The notes beneath the pieces were generated by a model that saw only the letters and a program-made list of their open reading frames with translations, did no database searches and was not told where the DNA came from. From positions 458,845-522,844 of the forward strand of contig JAUYVI010000004.1 of assembly GCA_030715195.1 (NCBI GenBank): a stretch of 64,000 nucleotides of DNA, given 5' to 3'. Below, one piece after another: positions 43,869-56,085 of this stretch (position 1 is the first letter of the stretch; the number at the start of each line of letters is the position of its first letter). The translations under genes were made by a program, and so were the position numbers. The DNA is from Dongia sedimenti (GTDB lineage: Bacteria; Pseudomonadota; Alphaproteobacteria; Dongiales; Dongiaceae).

Positions 43869-45302
43869 ATGACCGATCAACACCCTGACACGCCGCGTCA
43901 GGAGCAGACACCGCCGCTGCACGGCGAACGGCCGGACGAGCCGCGCCAGCCGGGCACGCACCTTTGGCGCCGCGGCTTCGGCCTCGGCGCCGCCGGCTTC
44001 GAGGCGACCAAGCGCGCCGTCTTTCTCGGCCTGCTGATGCTGGTCCTGTTGATCCCGCTCAGCATGATCGAGGACCTGGTCGCCGAGCGTGAGAACCGCA
44101 AGCTCGAGGTCGATGCCGAGATCACCAGCCAATGGGGCGGGCCGCAGACCATCCTCGGGCCGATCCTGGTGGTGCCGTATCGCTATGTCAGCGAGTCCAA
44201 TGACACATCGGGCGCGCCGCGCCTGGGCACCAGCCAGCTCTTCTTCCTGCCCAAGCATCTCGACATCGCCACCGACATCAAGGCCGAGCGTCGCGCCAAG
44301 AGCATCTATGAGGTGCTGGTCTATGGCGGCACCGCGAAGCTCAGCGGCGATTTCACCAATCTCGCCAAGTCACGCAGCGATATTGCGCCGGAGATGATCG
44401 ACTGGAGCGGCGCCAAGCTGCTGATCGGTGTTGCCGATGCCTCGGCCATTCGCGGCATGACCATCGCGGTCGGCGACCGGACTCCGGTCGCGGAAGACGC
44501 GCTGCAGCGGGATGCCAGCCTCTCCTCCAGCCTCGCCCTGGCGATTCCGCTGACCGTCGCCGACGTGGCAAAGCCGCTCTCTTTTGCCATCAGCATCGAT
44601 TTTCGCGGCAGCGGGGCGCTGCGCTTCGCGCCGATCGCCGATGTGACCAATGTGAAGCTGGCGGCGGATTGGCCGCATCCGGACTTCTCCGGCCGCACCC
44701 TGCCGGATTCGCGCACCATCACCGACACCGGCTTCGATGCCAGCTGGTCGCTGGGCGCGCTGACCCGCGGCTTCCCATCGACCTGGCGCCTCGGCGAGGC
44801 CAATCCGGAGACGCTGTGGAACAGCACGGTCGGCGTCACCTTCGTCCAGCCCGGCGACGTGCACCAGCAGACCGACCGGATCCTGAAATACGGCGTGCTG
44901 GTGATCGCGCTCACCTTCGCGACGATCTTCGTCAGCGGCCTGTTCGGAGGAAGGAAAGTGCACCCGATCCAGTACCTGATGGTGGGTACGGCGCTCTGCC
45001 TGTTCTATCTGCTGCTGCTCTCGCTCTCGGAGCACATCGACTTCCTGCACGCCTATGTCATCGCCAGCGCGGCCGACATCGCGATGATCGCCTGGTATGC
45101 CTGGCGCACCATGAGCCGCAAGCTCGGCTACGCGACCGCGGTCATTCTCACCGCGGTGCAGGCTTACATCTACGATCTCTTGCAGATGGATGATTACGCG
45201 CTGCTGGCCGGCACCATCGCACTGTTCGTGGCCCTGCTGGCCGCGATGATCGTGACCCGCAACATCGACTGGTATCGGATCGGCAGGGAGAAGGCGGCTT
45301 AG
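43869..45302 (+). CDS. creD: cell envelope integrity protein CreD
   Basis: A 477-residue inner-membrane protein of the CreD family. One membrane segment near residue 55 (FLGLLMLVLLIPLSMIEDLV) precedes a large periplasmic domain with the typical QWGGPQTILGPILVVPYRYV. The C-terminal third has four or five further membrane segments. An unusually charged, Pro-rich N-terminal extension of about 40 residues precedes the first segment. No CreB/CreC two-component genes are nearby. It ends before a large inverted repeat and converges on the chemoreceptor gene. Confidence 0.87.
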   Translation: MTDQHPDTPRQEQTPPLHGERPDEPRQPGTHLWRRGFGLGAAGFEATKRAVFLGLLMLVLLIPLSMIEDLVAERENRKLEVDAEITSQWGGPQTILGPILVVPYRYVSESNDTSGAPRLGTSQLFFLPKHLDIATDIKAERRAKSIYEVLVYGGTAKLSGDFTNLAKSRSDIAPEMIDWSGAKLLIGVADASAIRGMTIAVGDRTPVAEDALQRDASLSSSLALAIPLTVADVAKPLSFAISIDFRGSGALRFAPIADVTNVKLAADWPHPDFSGRTLPDSRTITDTGFDASWSLGALTRGFPSTWRLGEANPETLWNSTVGVTFVQPGDVHQQTDRILKYGVLVIALTFATIFVSGLFGGRKVHPIQYLMVGTALCLFYLLLLSLSEHIDFLHAYVIASAADIAMIAWYAWRTMSRKLGYATAVILTAVQAYIYDLLQMDDYALLAGTIALFVALLAAMIVTRNIDWYRIGREKAA

Positions 45303-45332
45303 CGCGCTCGCCTTCGTTCGTCACGCGGAGAG

Positions 45333-45462
45333 GTCAACCCCCACCCCGGCCCGCCCCCATCTTGGGGGCGGGTGATATTTGAAGGCGCTGTTGTAAGAGA
45401 GTGCGACGGCTCTCACCATCTTCCCGCCCCCAAGATGGGGGCGGGTGAGGGTGGGGGTTGAC
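45333..45462. repeat. inverted repeat between convergent genes
   Basis: Arms 45333-45372 and 45423-45462 are near-perfect inverted copies of about 40 bp, sharing CGCCCCCAAGATGGGGGCGG with flanking GTGGGGGTTGAC. Each arm contains its own small palindrome. The repeat fills the 202 bp gap between creD and the convergent chemoreceptor gene and could act as a two-way terminator. Confidence 0.85.
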
Positions 45463-45504
45463 GGTTCCGCTACTCTGCGCCGGACAAATCACTGGGGAAC
45501 GTGC

Positions 45505-47604
45505 TTACCCCGCCCGCACCCGCTTCAGGAACTCGCCGACCCGCACCTGCAGCTCGTCGCAGCGCTGGCCCACCAACGACACGGCATTCGCCATGTCGGA
45601 GGCGGTCTGGCCGCTGCGGCGGGCCGATTCGGCGACGCTTTGAATATTGCCGCGCAGTTCGGACGTGCCGGTCGCGGCCTGCGTCACCGCGCGGCTGATC
45701 TCGCCGGTGGCTGCTTCCTGCTCGGTCACCGCCGCCGCGACCGTGCCGCCGATCTGGTTGATCTGCTCGATGGTCTTGGCGATCTCGGCAATCTCCGCCG
45801 CCGCGGTGCCGGTCGAATGCTGGATCGCCTGCACCTGGGTGGAGATCTCCTCGGTCGCCTTGGCGGTCTGCATGGCGAGGTTCTTCACCTCGGAGGCCAC
45901 AACGGCGAAGCCCTTGCCGGCTTCGCCGGCGCGCGCCGCCTCGATGGTCGCGTTGAGCGCCAGCAGGTTGGTCTGGCTGGCGATGTCGTTGATCAGCGTG
46001 ATGACCGAGCCGATCTGCTCCGCCGTCGAGACCAGGGCGTTGACCCGGTCCACCGCGCCGCGCGCCCGGTCGGCGGCGCTGTTCGCGACCGAGCTCGAGC
46101 TGTTCACCTGTTGGCTGATCTCGCGGATCGACGCCGCCAGCTCCTCGACCGCAGCGGCAACCGACTGGACATTGTCGGAGACCTGGCCCGCCGTATGCTC
46201 GACCGCGCCGCTGCGCTGGACATTGTCCTGCGCCGTGCCGGACATGGCCTCCGCCGAACGCGCCATCTGCTGCGTGGTATCGGCCATCTCGCCGATCGAC
46301 TTCGAGACCTCGGCCTCGAAGCTGGCCGCGAGCTCGTTGCGCGCCTTCGTCCGGTCTTCGGAAGCGCGTTGCTGCATTTCCTGCTGCTCGGCCTGCAGGC
46401 GCTGGTTCTCGACCAGGCCCTGCTTGAAGGTCTCGACCGTGCGCGCCATCTCGCCGATCTCGTCGCGGCGGCTGGTGGCGGGCACGCCGACTTCGAGCTG
46501 GCCCGAGGCGAGCGCCTTCATCACCTGGGCCATGCGGCGCACCGGGCGCGCGGTGCTGGAGCCAACCGCCCAGGCGATAGCCAGGCAGAGCACCAGGATG
46601 CCCAGGCCGATACCGACCGCCCAGTTCACCATGTTGTCGACCTCGCCCATGATGACGTTGCGCGGCACCGTCACCATCAGGCTCCAGACGTCGGGCGAAT
46701 CCTCGAAATGCACCGGCACGAGGACCGAAAAGCTGTCGCCTTCGAGCAGCTTCGAGGGTTCGTTGCCGATCTCGATCTGGCCTTGCAAGGCCTTGTCCTT
46801 GTGGTTCTTATAAAAGCCGTCCTCGACCGGCTTGCCGACCAGGTCCTTGTTCGGGCTGGTGGCCCAGTTGCCGGCGGCGTCGATCAGCGCAGCGCGGCCC
46901 TCGCCCATCGGCCGGAGCTTGTCGAAATAGGCGAGCAGCTCTTCCATCCGCATGTCGATGCCGGTGACGCCGAGCGCCTTGCCGTTCTCGATGACCGGGA
47001 CACAGAAGCTGACCAGCCAGACGATGTTGGGCTTATCATCGGTGCCGAAGTTCCAGCCGGCCGGATCGGTCACATGCAGCTTCCCGCTCTGCATCGGCAC
47101 GCTGTAGTAATCGAGCGGATTGGTGCTGTTGTCGAAATCGTAGGATTTGTCGAAGGTGAGGCCGGTATCGGTGCGATAGACATACGGCACGTACCGCCCG
47201 TTGCTCTTCACCGAGGTCGGAATGTCCTTGCCGGCGAAATCCGCGTCCTTGCCGTCGAACGCGTTCGGTTCATAGGTGCCCCAGATGCCGAACCACTGCT
47301 GCTCGGGCTCGATCTCGGTCTTCAGGATGGATTCGAAGGTCGTGCGGTCGGTGTTGTTCGCGGCCCGCATCGCCAAGGTGGTGCGGGCCAGGGACCGCGC
47401 CGCCGTCAGTGCCCGCGCGAACTCGCCGTTGACATGCTCGGCTTCTTGCCGCGCCGCGGTCGCCAGCCCCTGCTTGGCCGTTTCGGTCAGGCCGTTGGCG
47501 GCCTGCCAGGTCAGCAGAGCCGCGACGCTCGCCACGCCCAGCACGGCGATCAGCGCGCTGGTCAGCACGATCTTGCCGCGAATCCCGATGGTGAAGCCCT
47601 TCAT
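45505..47604 (-). CDS. methyl-accepting chemotaxis protein
   Basis: A 699-residue chemoreceptor. A first membrane segment near residues 10-32 ([20 protein letters not shown]) leads to a periplasmic dCache-like sensor of about 290 residues. A second segment near residues 328-350 and a HAMP domain ([19 protein letters not shown]) follow. The cytoplasmic hairpin carries the signalling tip [23 protein letters not shown]. Ligand unknown. The reading frame is long and clean. It diverges from acs with 202 bp between them. Confidence 0.9.
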   Translation of the reverse strand: MKGFTIGIRGKIVLTSALIAVLGVASVAALLTWQAANGLTETAKQGLATAARQEAEHVNGEFARALTAARSLARTTLAMRAANNTDRTTFESILKTEIEPEQQWFGIWGTYEPNAFDGKDADFAGKDIPTSVKSNGRYVPYVYRTDTGLTFDKSYDFDNSTNPLDYYSVPMQSGKLHVTDPAGWNFGTDDKPNIVWLVSFCVPVIENGKALGVTGIDMRMEELLAYFDKLRPMGEGRAALIDAAGNWATSPNKDLVGKPVEDGFYKNHKDKALQGQIEIGNEPSKLLEGDSFSVLVPVHFEDSPDVWSLMVTVPRNVIMGEVDNMVNWAVGIGLGILVLCLAIAWAVGSSTARPVRRMAQVMKALASGQLEVGVPATSRRDEIGEMARTVETFKQGLVENQRLQAEQQEMQQRASEDRTKARNELAASFEAEVSKSIGEMADTTQQMARSAEAMSGTAQDNVQRSGAVEHTAGQVSDNVQSVAAAVEELAASIREISQQVNSSSSVANSAADRARGAVDRVNALVSTAEQIGSVITLINDIASQTNLLALNATIEAARAGEAGKGFAVVASEVKNLAMQTAKATEEISTQVQAIQHSTGTAAAEIAEIAKTIEQINQIGGTVAAAVTEQEAATGEISRAVTQAATGTSELRGNIQSVAESARRSGQTASDMANAVSLVGQRCDELQVRVGEFLKRVRAG

Positions 47605-47806
47605 GATCGAACCTTCGAACCTCGCTTCTGTCGGCGACGGATTGTCGCTAGGTAGTTTCCACGGGCGAAATTGCCCCCTTGAGATTGATCAATCGTTAAG
47701 GCGGACCGGACCCGCCGCTTGTAATTCCAGGGTTATTCCGTCGATAATCGATCCAACGGCTGCAAAAGCCGAATTGTCATGCGCCTGACATGGGGAGCAA
47801 CAAGGC

Positions 47807-49747
<1,941 letters not shown>

Positions 49748-49760
49748 TCTGATCCCAAAC

Positions 49761-49833
49761 CGTCATGCGCGGGGGTGACCCGCGCATCTCGTGCAGACGA
49801 CGAAAGACCCGCGGGTCAAGCCCGCGGGTGACG
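49761..49833. repeat. inverted repeat, copy 1 of a two-copy family
   Basis: Arms 49761-49789 and 49805-49833 are inverted copies with core CGCGGGTCA and its complement plus flanking TCATGCGCGGG. A second copy of the same family lies at 62134-62209. It sits between the convergent acs and gdhB genes. Confidence 0.85.
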
Positions 49834-49844
49834 CCTTCGCGTCA

Positions 49845-52800
49845 TCACTCCATCACGCTGCGCAGCGCCCGGTTGGCCACGGCGAGCATCGAAAGCTCGA
49901 TCTTCCCCACCTGCCTCAGGTCCGCGAACAACTGGTCGATGCGCTGCACGGTGACGGCGCGCGCGGCGCGCCAGGCTGCGATGGCTTCCTTCGCCGGCTT
50001 GCCCTTCGATTCCTTCAGCACCGCCGCCGTCAGATCGCGCTGGTGGCCATAGAGGTCGTCGATGATGGCGAAGACCGCCAGACGGTCCCAATGGTTGTCG
50101 CCGATCAGCTTGCGCGCCCCGTCGCGCAGCCAGTCGAGGCAGAAGACCAGGCCGATCTCGTAATAGACCGCGGCCGCCTGCTCGACCTTGATCTTGGCCC
50201 GGCTGGCGATCCGCACGATGTCGAGCGACGACCAGAGCTGCGGCAGGTTGGCGATTCTCTTCGCCAGATCCTCCGGCACGTTCTTCTCGATCAGCGCCGC
50301 GCGATACTGGTCCATGTCGGTGCGGTCGGGCTCGGAGATGAGCTCGTACATCGCGGCCTCCAGCGCCGTGATTCCCGGCTGCGCCTCGGCGAGCAGCGCC
50401 GAGACGTCGAGCGGATGCGTGCCGTTGCGCAGGAACCAACTGGTGGCCGGTTCGGCCAAGCGGTTGATTTCGATCAGCATCTCGGTCTGGACCTTGGCAT
50501 CGACCTTGTTGTCCAGCGCCTCGATCGCCGACCAGAGCTCGCGGAAGCGGAAGGTCTCGCGGGTGATCGCATAGGCCCGCGCGACCGCGTTCGCCGGCTG
50601 GCCGGTCTTCTCCCGGATCACATGGACGAAGGTGGATCCGACGCGGTTGACCAGCGAGTTGGTGACCAGGGTCGCGATGATCTCCCGGCGCAGGCGATGC
50701 TTGTCGATCTGCGGCCGGAACTCCGCCTTCAGCGCCGGCGGGAAGTAATCGTAGAGATCCTGCACCAGCCGCGGATCGTCGGGCAGGTCGGAGGGCAGCA
50801 ACTCGTCATAGAGCGTGGTCTTGGAATAGGCGAGCAGCACCGCGAGCTCCGGCCGGGTCAGGCCGATGCGCTGGGCCAGGCGCTCGCGCATGGTCTCATC
50901 GTCGGGCAGGAACTCGATCGCGCGGTCGAGCCGGTTGCTGCGCTCCAGCGCCCGCATGAAGCGGTTCTGCTGGTCGAGCAGGGTGTAGCTCAGGTTCTCC
51001 GCCACCGACAACGCCTGGGACTGCAGGTAGTTGTGGCGCAGCACCAGCCGCGCCACGTCGTCGGTCATACTGGCCAGCAGCTTGTCGCGCTGCTTCATGG
51101 TGAGATCGCCGTTGGCGACCGCCTCGTTCAGCAGGATCTTGATGTTGACCTCGTGGTCCGAGGTGTCGACGCCCGCCGAGTTGTCGAGCGCGTCGGTGTT
51201 GAGCTTCCTTCCGTCCAGCGCCGCCTCGATGCGGCCCCGCTGGGTGAAGCCGAGATTGGCGCCTTCGCCGATCACCTTGGCGCGCACGGCATTGCCGTTG
51301 GTGCGGATCGCGTCATTGGCGCGGTCGCCGACCTCGAGATGCGTCTCGTCGGTCGCCTTCACATAGGTGCCGATGCCGCCGAGGAACAGCAGGTCGACCT
51401 CGGCGGTCAGGATCGCGCGCATCACCTCGTTCGGCGTCACCTGCTCCTTCTGCAGTCCGAGCGCCTTCTGCGCCTCGGCCGAGAGCTTGATCGACTTGGC
51501 GCGGCGCTCGTAGATGCCGCCGCCGGCCGAGATCAGCTTGGCGTCATAGTCGCTCCAGGCCGAGCGCGGCAGGTCGAACAGGCGCTGGCGCTCGGCGAAG
51601 CTCGTCTTCGGGTCCGGATTGGGGTCGATGAAGATGTGCATATGGTTGAAGGCGGCGATCAGCCTCGTCTCCGGCGAGCAGAGCATGCCGTTGCCGAAGA
51701 CGTCGCCCGACATGTCACCGACGCCGACGCAGCTGAAGGCCTGGGTCTGGATGTCGAGTCCCAGCTCGCGGAAATGCCGCTTCACGTTCTCCCAGGCGCC
51801 GCGGGCGGTGATGCCCATCTTCTTGTGGTCGTAGCCGGCCGAGCCGCCGGACGCAAAGGCATCGTCCAGCCAGAATCCGTAGGCCCGTGACACGCCGTTG
51901 GCGATGTCGGAGAAGGTGGCCGTGCCCTTGTCGGCCGCGACCACCAGATAAGGATCGTCGCCGTCATGGCGCACCACCTGCGGCGGCGGCACGACCGCGC
52001 CGGCCACCAGATTGTCGGTGATGTCGAGGAGGCCGCGCATCAGGGTCTGGTAGCAATGAATGACCTCGGCCTGCATGGTCTCGCGGTCGACGACGCCATT
52101 GGGACCCGGGGCGGGCGGGCGCTTGACCACGAAGCCGCCCTTGGAGCCGACCGGCACGATGACGGCGTTCTTCACCATCTGCGCTTTCATCAGCCCCAGC
52201 ACCTCGGTGCGGAAATCCTCCTTGCGGTCGGACCAGCGGATGCCGCCGCGCGCGACCTTGCCGCCGCGCAAGTGCACGGCCTCGGTGCGCGGCGCGTAGA
52301 CGAAGACCTCGACCAGCGGCCGCGGCAAGGGCAGCTCGTCCAGTTTCAGGGAATCCAGTTTGAAGGAGACGTACTCCTTGACACCCCCGTTCGCGGGCGG
52401 CTGGAAGAAGTTGGTGCGCAGCGTGTTCACCACGGCATTGACGTAGCGGCGCAGGATGCGGTCGTCGTCGAGATTGCTGACGCCTTCCAGCGCCTGCTCG
52501 ATCTCGGCATTGATCTGGGCGGTGCCGGCGACCCGGTCGCCGGTGAAGGCGGGGTCGTTGCGCAGGTGGAACAGGCGGACGATCGCCTTGGTGATCGCCG
52601 GGTTGCCGCAGAGCGTCTGCTCCATATACGCTTGGCTGAAGGCGATCGACGCCTGGCGGAGATACTTGCAATAGGCGCGGATCAGGGTGACGTCGCGCCA
52701 GGCGAGGCCCGCGGTCAGCACCAGCCGGTTGAAGCCGTCATCCTCGAGCTCGCCGGTCCAGATGCGCTCATAGGCCTCCTGGAAACGGTCGCGCAGTTCC

Positions 52801-54674
52801 GCGACGTCGATCTCCACGCCGTCGGCGGTGACCATGGCGAAGTCGTGGATCCAGACCGGCTCCTCAATTCCCGCGGGCTCGACCGCATAGGCGTTCTCAC
52901 TGATCACCCGGAGGCCGAAATTTTCCAGCGATGGCAGCACGTTCGAGAGGGCGATCTTCTCGCTGGCGCGATAGAGCTTGAGATGCAGCGCATTGCCCGC
53001 GGCCTCGACCGGCCGGTAGAGGTTGATCGGCGGGGTCGTGGCCTTCAGCGCCTGCTCGACGCGCTCGATATCGCCGACCGCGGCGCGGGCGCCGAACTGC
53101 TCCTGGAAGCCCAATGGGAAGGCCTCCTGGTAGCGCTTCAACAGGCCGAGGCCGACGGCCTCGCCCTTGATCTCGACCAGCGCCTCTTTCATGCGGTCGC
53201 GCCAGGAGCGGCAGGCATCGGCGATCTGGGTCTCGATGTCCTTCAGGTTGAAGGCCGGGATCTCGCCCGGCGTGGTCGCGACGATGACGTTCAATCGCGC
53301 CAGCGGCCCGTCGTCCATATGGGTGTAATAGGTCGAGACCTTGCCGCCGAAGGACCGTGCCAGGATCTCCTGGATGGTCAGGCGGATGTCGGTGGTCATC
53401 CGGTCGCGCGGCAGATAGACGAAGCAGGAGATGAAGCGCTCGTAAGGATCGCGCCGGATGAACAGGGCGACCCGTTGGCGTTCCTGCAGATTGAGGATGC
53501 CGATCGCGATCTCATAGAGCTCGTCCTCGGTCGCCTGAAAGAGCTCGTCGCGCGGGAAGGTCTCCAGGATGTGCTGCAGCGACTTGTCGTCGTGGCTGTT
53601 CTTGGCGAAGCCGGCGCGCTTGGAGACTTGCGCCACCTTGTGGCGGAGCAGCGGAATGTCCCAGGGGCTGCGGCTGTAGGCGACCGAGGTGAACAGGCCG
53701 ACGAACAGCCTTTCTCCCACCACCTTGCCCTTCTTGTCGAAGCGCTTGATGCCGATCGCATCCATCGGCGCGTCGCGGTGCACGGTGGAGCGCAGGCTGG
53801 CCTTGGTGACCAGCAGGGGCTTCGGCTGGGTGAAGAAGCTGCGGATCTCCGGCGGCGCGTCCTTGCGGTTGCGGATTCCCTCGAAGACCTTGGTGTTGAA
53901 ATCCCTGAGAACGCCGAGGGTGGGGCCGTCGGTGATGCTGTAGGTCGCATCCTTGCCGTTGCCGCTCACGCTGTATTCGCGGTAGCCGAGGAAGGTGAAG
54001 TGGTTGTCGGCCACCCATTTCAGGAAGGCGAGCGCCTCGTCGCTCTCGGTCTTGTCGCCGCCCACCGGCATGGTCGCGACGTCGTCGATCGCGTGCATCA
54101 GCTCCGCGAGCATCGCCTGCCAGTCCACCACCGCGGCACGCACGTCGGCGAGCACGCTTTCGATCCGGCTCTTGATCTCCTCCATGCGCGCGCCGCTCGC
54201 CGCCTGGGCGACCCGGAGCTGCATGATCGATTCCGCGGGCGCTTCCGGCTTGCCCAGGGAGAGCAGCTTGCCGGCGGCGTCGCGCTCCACGCGCATGATC
54301 GGATGAATGACGAGATGAACCGCCATGTCCTGCCGGTTCAGCTCCGCGGTCACGGAATCGACCAGGAACGGCATGTCGTCGTTGACGATGTCGACGATGG
54401 TATGCGGGCTTCTCCAGCCGTGCTCCTCGACTTCCGGGTTGAAGACCCGGACCTTCGGCACGCCCGGCATCCGCTTCTGCGCGAAATTGAAGGCGGAGAG
54501 TGCGGCGGAGAACAGGTCTTCCGGGACCGAGCCCGCGATGTCGTCATGCGCCACGTTGGCATAGAAGGCGCGGATGAAGTCTTCGACCTGCTTCTGGCGC
54601 GAACGCTCGATGCGCTCGCCGACGAAGCGCAAGATATCGTCGGTGAATTTCGTCTTCAGATTCTCGGCTCGCAT
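49845..54674 (-). CDS. gdhB: NAD-specific glutamate dehydrogenase, large type
   Basis: A 1,609-residue NAD-dependent glutamate dehydrogenase of the 180 kDa class (GdhB/Gdh2). It oxidises glutamate to 2-oxoglutarate and ammonia. The N-terminal half carries ACT-like regulatory regions (MPFLVDSVTAELNRQDMAVH). The catalytic domain in the middle to C-terminal half shows RGGIRWSDRKEDFRTEVLGL, the substrate lysine region VGSKGGFVVKRPPA, and FVYAPRTEAVHLRGGKVARG. SCVGVGDMSGDVFGNGMLCS is the nucleotide-binding region. Length is normal for the class. A long open frame on the other strand is a composition artefact. Confidence 0.95.
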   Translation of the reverse strand: MRAENLKTKFTDDILRFVGERIERSRQKQVEDFIRAFYANVAHDDIAGSVPEDLFSAALSAFNFAQKRMPGVPKVRVFNPEVEEHGWRSPHTIVDIVNDDMPFLVDSVTAELNRQDMAVHLVIHPIMRVERDAAGKLLSLGKPEAPAESIMQLRVAQAASGARMEEIKSRIESVLADVRAAVVDWQAMLAELMHAIDDVATMPVGGDKTESDEALAFLKWVADNHFTFLGYREYSVSGNGKDATYSITDGPTLGVLRDFNTKVFEGIRNRKDAPPEIRSFFTQPKPLLVTKASLRSTVHRDAPMDAIGIKRFDKKGKVVGERLFVGLFTSVAYSRSPWDIPLLRHKVAQVSKRAGFAKNSHDDKSLQHILETFPRDELFQATEDELYEIAIGILNLQERQRVALFIRRDPYERFISCFVYLPRDRMTTDIRLTIQEILARSFGGKVSTYYTHMDDGPLARLNVIVATTPGEIPAFNLKDIETQIADACRSWRDRMKEALVEIKGEAVGLGLLKRYQEAFPLGFQEQFGARAAVGDIERVEQALKATTPPINLYRPVEAAGNALHLKLYRASEKIALSNVLPSLENFGLRVISENAYAVEPAGIEEPVWIHDFAMVTADGVEIDVAELRDRFQEAYERIWTGELEDDGFNRLVLTAGLAWRDVTLIRAYCKYLRQASIAFSQAYMEQTLCGNPAITKAIVRLFHLRNDPAFTGDRVAGTAQINAEIEQALEGVSNLDDDRILRRYVNAVVNTLRTNFFQPPANGGVKEYVSFKLDSLKLDELPLPRPLVEVFVYAPRTEAVHLRGGKVARGGIRWSDRKEDFRTEVLGLMKAQMVKNAVIVPVGSKGGFVVKRPPAPGPNGVVDRETMQAEVIHCYQTLMRGLLDITDNLVAGAVVPPPQVVRHDGDDPYLVVAADKGTATFSDIANGVSRAYGFWLDDAFASGGSAGYDHKKMGITARGAWENVKRHFRELGLDIQTQAFSCVGVGDMSGDVFGNGMLCSPETRLIAAFNHMHIFIDPNPDPKTSFAERQRLFDLPRSAWSDYDAKLISAGGGIYERRAKSIKLSAEAQKALGLQKEQVTPNEVMRAILTAEVDLLFLGGIGTYVKATDETHLEVGDRANDAIRTNGNAVRAKVIGEGANLGFTQRGRIEAALDGRKLNTDALDNSAGVDTSDHEVNIKILLNEAVANGDLTMKQRDKLLASMTDDVARLVLRHNYLQSQALSVAENLSYTLLDQQNRFMRALERSNRLDRAIEFLPDDETMRERLAQRIGLTRPELAVLLAYSKTTLYDELLPSDLPDDPRLVQDLYDYFPPALKAEFRPQIDKHRLRREIIATLVTNSLVNRVGSTFVHVIREKTGQPANAVARAYAITRETFRFRELWSAIEALDNKVDAKVQTEMLIEINRLAEPATSWFLRNGTHPLDVSALLAEAQPGITALEAAMYELISEPDRTDMDQYRAALIEKNVPEDLAKRIANLPQLWSSLDIVRIASRAKIKVEQAAAVYYEIGLVFCLDWLRDGARKLIGDNHWDRLAVFAIIDDLYGHQRDLTAAVLKESKGKPAKEAIAAWRAARAVTVQRIDQLFADLRQVGKIELSMLAVANRALRSVME

Positions 54675-54950
54675 GATCGGCTCGCTGGGGACTGTTGTGC
54701 GGGGTGACTGGAAACGCGGTCGCAGCCGTGTCGCGGATTTCGGGGGGATTTCGACATGATCACGGTAAAGACTAGCTTAAGGGGCCCGGCTCCGCCAGTT
54801 ACGGAACCATCGATAATGCCCGGGCATTCCTTCTAAGTCCCTGTCCGGGCGACAGATTCCGCGGCTACGGATTCACGCTCCGTTAAACATCTGTTGCGAC
54901 AGTCAGGCTTGGCGCAAAGTGACGCCTTCGCGCGCAAAGGGAGCCTGCCC

Positions 54951-55304
54951 ATGATGATGGATGATGTGCGTGGCGAGGTCGTGTTGCGGCGCTTGCCGCC
55001 CGATATCCTGCACAGCCTCTCCACCGAGCAGGTCGCCGCGATCCGCAACGCGGCAAGCTCGGCCCGCGCCAGGCGACACCCGATCGATGCGCGGTTCGGC
55101 ATGCGCTTGCCGCTTCTGGGCCGCTCGTATCTCGTCCTCCTGGTCGGCAAGGACATGCGCAGCCCGAAACGTCTCGCCGCCGACAACCAGCTGCGTCCGA
55201 CCGACCGGCTCAGCCATTTCGTCCTGGCGCTGCTCGGCGTCTCCGCCTTCGCGCTGGCCGCACTGATCGGAATCGTGATCCAGAATGCGCTTCTGGCCAG
55301 CTAG
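54951..55304 (+). CDS. small membrane protein of unknown function
   Basis: An unrecognised 117-residue protein. The N-terminal 85 residues are soluble and basic (GEVVLRRLPPDILHSLSTEQ; RHPIDARFGMRLPLLGRSYL). One membrane segment lies at about residues 90-113 (HFVLALLGVSAFALAALIGI), so it is likely a single-span inner-membrane protein with cytoplasmic N-terminus. ATG at 54951 is chosen as AAAGGGAG lies upstream; a longer frame starting at 54894 has none. It overlaps the secreted protease gene by 20 bp, so the two are probably co-produced. Confidence 0.65.
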   Translation: MMMDDVRGEVVLRRLPPDILHSLSTEQVAAIRNAASSARARRHPIDARFGMRLPLLGRSYLVLLVGKDMRSPKRLAADNQLRPTDRLSHFVLALLGVSAFALAALIGIVIQNALLAS

Positions 55305-56085
55305 CTTCGCCCTTCTCCTGGCGTTCGGCCTCTCGCTCCCGGTCTCGGCCGATCCGACGGCCGCGCCGACCGCGATCGCCCGATCGACCCTCCAGTTCGG
55401 GATCGCCGGCGCCGACAATCGCGTGCCGGCTGATTCCGGCGCCTGGCCCTGGATCGCCATCGGGCGCCTCAACCGCGAGGTCGGCGGGCACTGCACCGCG
55501 GCGCTGATCGGTGCGCGTCAGGTCCTGACCGCTGCGCATTGCCTCTACAATCTCAGCACCCGGCGCTGGATCCTGCCCCAGGAGGTGCATTTCGTCGCCG
55601 GCTATCAGCGCGGCCGCTATGCGGCGCATACCACGGCCGCACGCTTCACCATCGCGCCGGGCTACGATCCGAGCCATCGCACCGCGCTCACCGAGATGGC
55701 GCGCGATTGGGCGATCATCCAGCTCAGCGAGCCGCTGGACGTGAAGCCGATTCCGCTGACCACGCGCAGGCTGGCGGACATCATGGCGGCGGCGAAATCC
55801 GGCGAGATGAACATCGCCGGATATGCGACGGATTACGGCGAGCAGCTCATGCTCGACAAGGGTTGCGAGCTGCTCGGCGAGGCCACCGACGTGAAGCTGC
55901 TGGTGCACCGCTGCGACGTGACCTTCGGCGTCTCGGGCGCTCCGCTGCTGCTGATCGAGGGCGGCAAGGCCGAGATCATCGGCATCCACAACGCCGTCGC
56001 CGAAACCGACAAGGGCCCGATCGCGACCGCCGTTCCGGTCTCCGCCTTCGCGAACAGCGTCAGCGCCGCTCTCAGCCTGCGTTAA
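55285..56085 (+). CDS. secreted trypsin-like serine protease
   Basis: A 266-residue S1-family protease. A Sec signal peptide covers about residues 1-23 (RFWPASFALLLAFGLSLPVS ADPT). The catalytic triad is His85 in LTAAHCLYN, Asp141 in ARDWAIIQL and Ser217 in FGVSGAPLLL, the last in a GxSGxP context rather than the usual GDSGGP. It may be exported to the periplasm. The start overlaps the small membrane protein by 20 bp. The substrate is unknown. Confidence 0.83.
   Translation: MRFWPASFALLLAFGLSLPVSADPTAAPTAIARSTLQFGIAGADNRVPADSGAWPWIAIGRLNREVGGHCTAALIGARQVLTAAHCLYNLSTRRWILPQEVHFVAGYQRGRYAAHTTAARFTIAPGYDPSHRTALTEMARDWAIIQLSEPLDVKPIPLTTRRLADIMAAAKSGEMNIAGYATDYGEQLMLDKGCELLGEATDVKLLVHRCDVTFGVSGAPLLLIEGGKAEIIGIHNAVAETDKGPIATAVPVSAFANSVSAALSLR

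Noticed and set aside
51966..54707. Long open frame of 913 codons antisense to gdhB
   Set aside because: It is the mirror of a well-supported glutamate dehydrogenase gene. In GC-rich DNA third-position bias opens the opposite strand; the product is rich in Asp, Arg and His with no motifs or binding site.
54754..54836. Short plus-strand frame beginning MITVKTSLRG
   Set aside because: It has no proper binding site, no hydrophobic or conserved pattern, and lies in the leader region between divergent genes.
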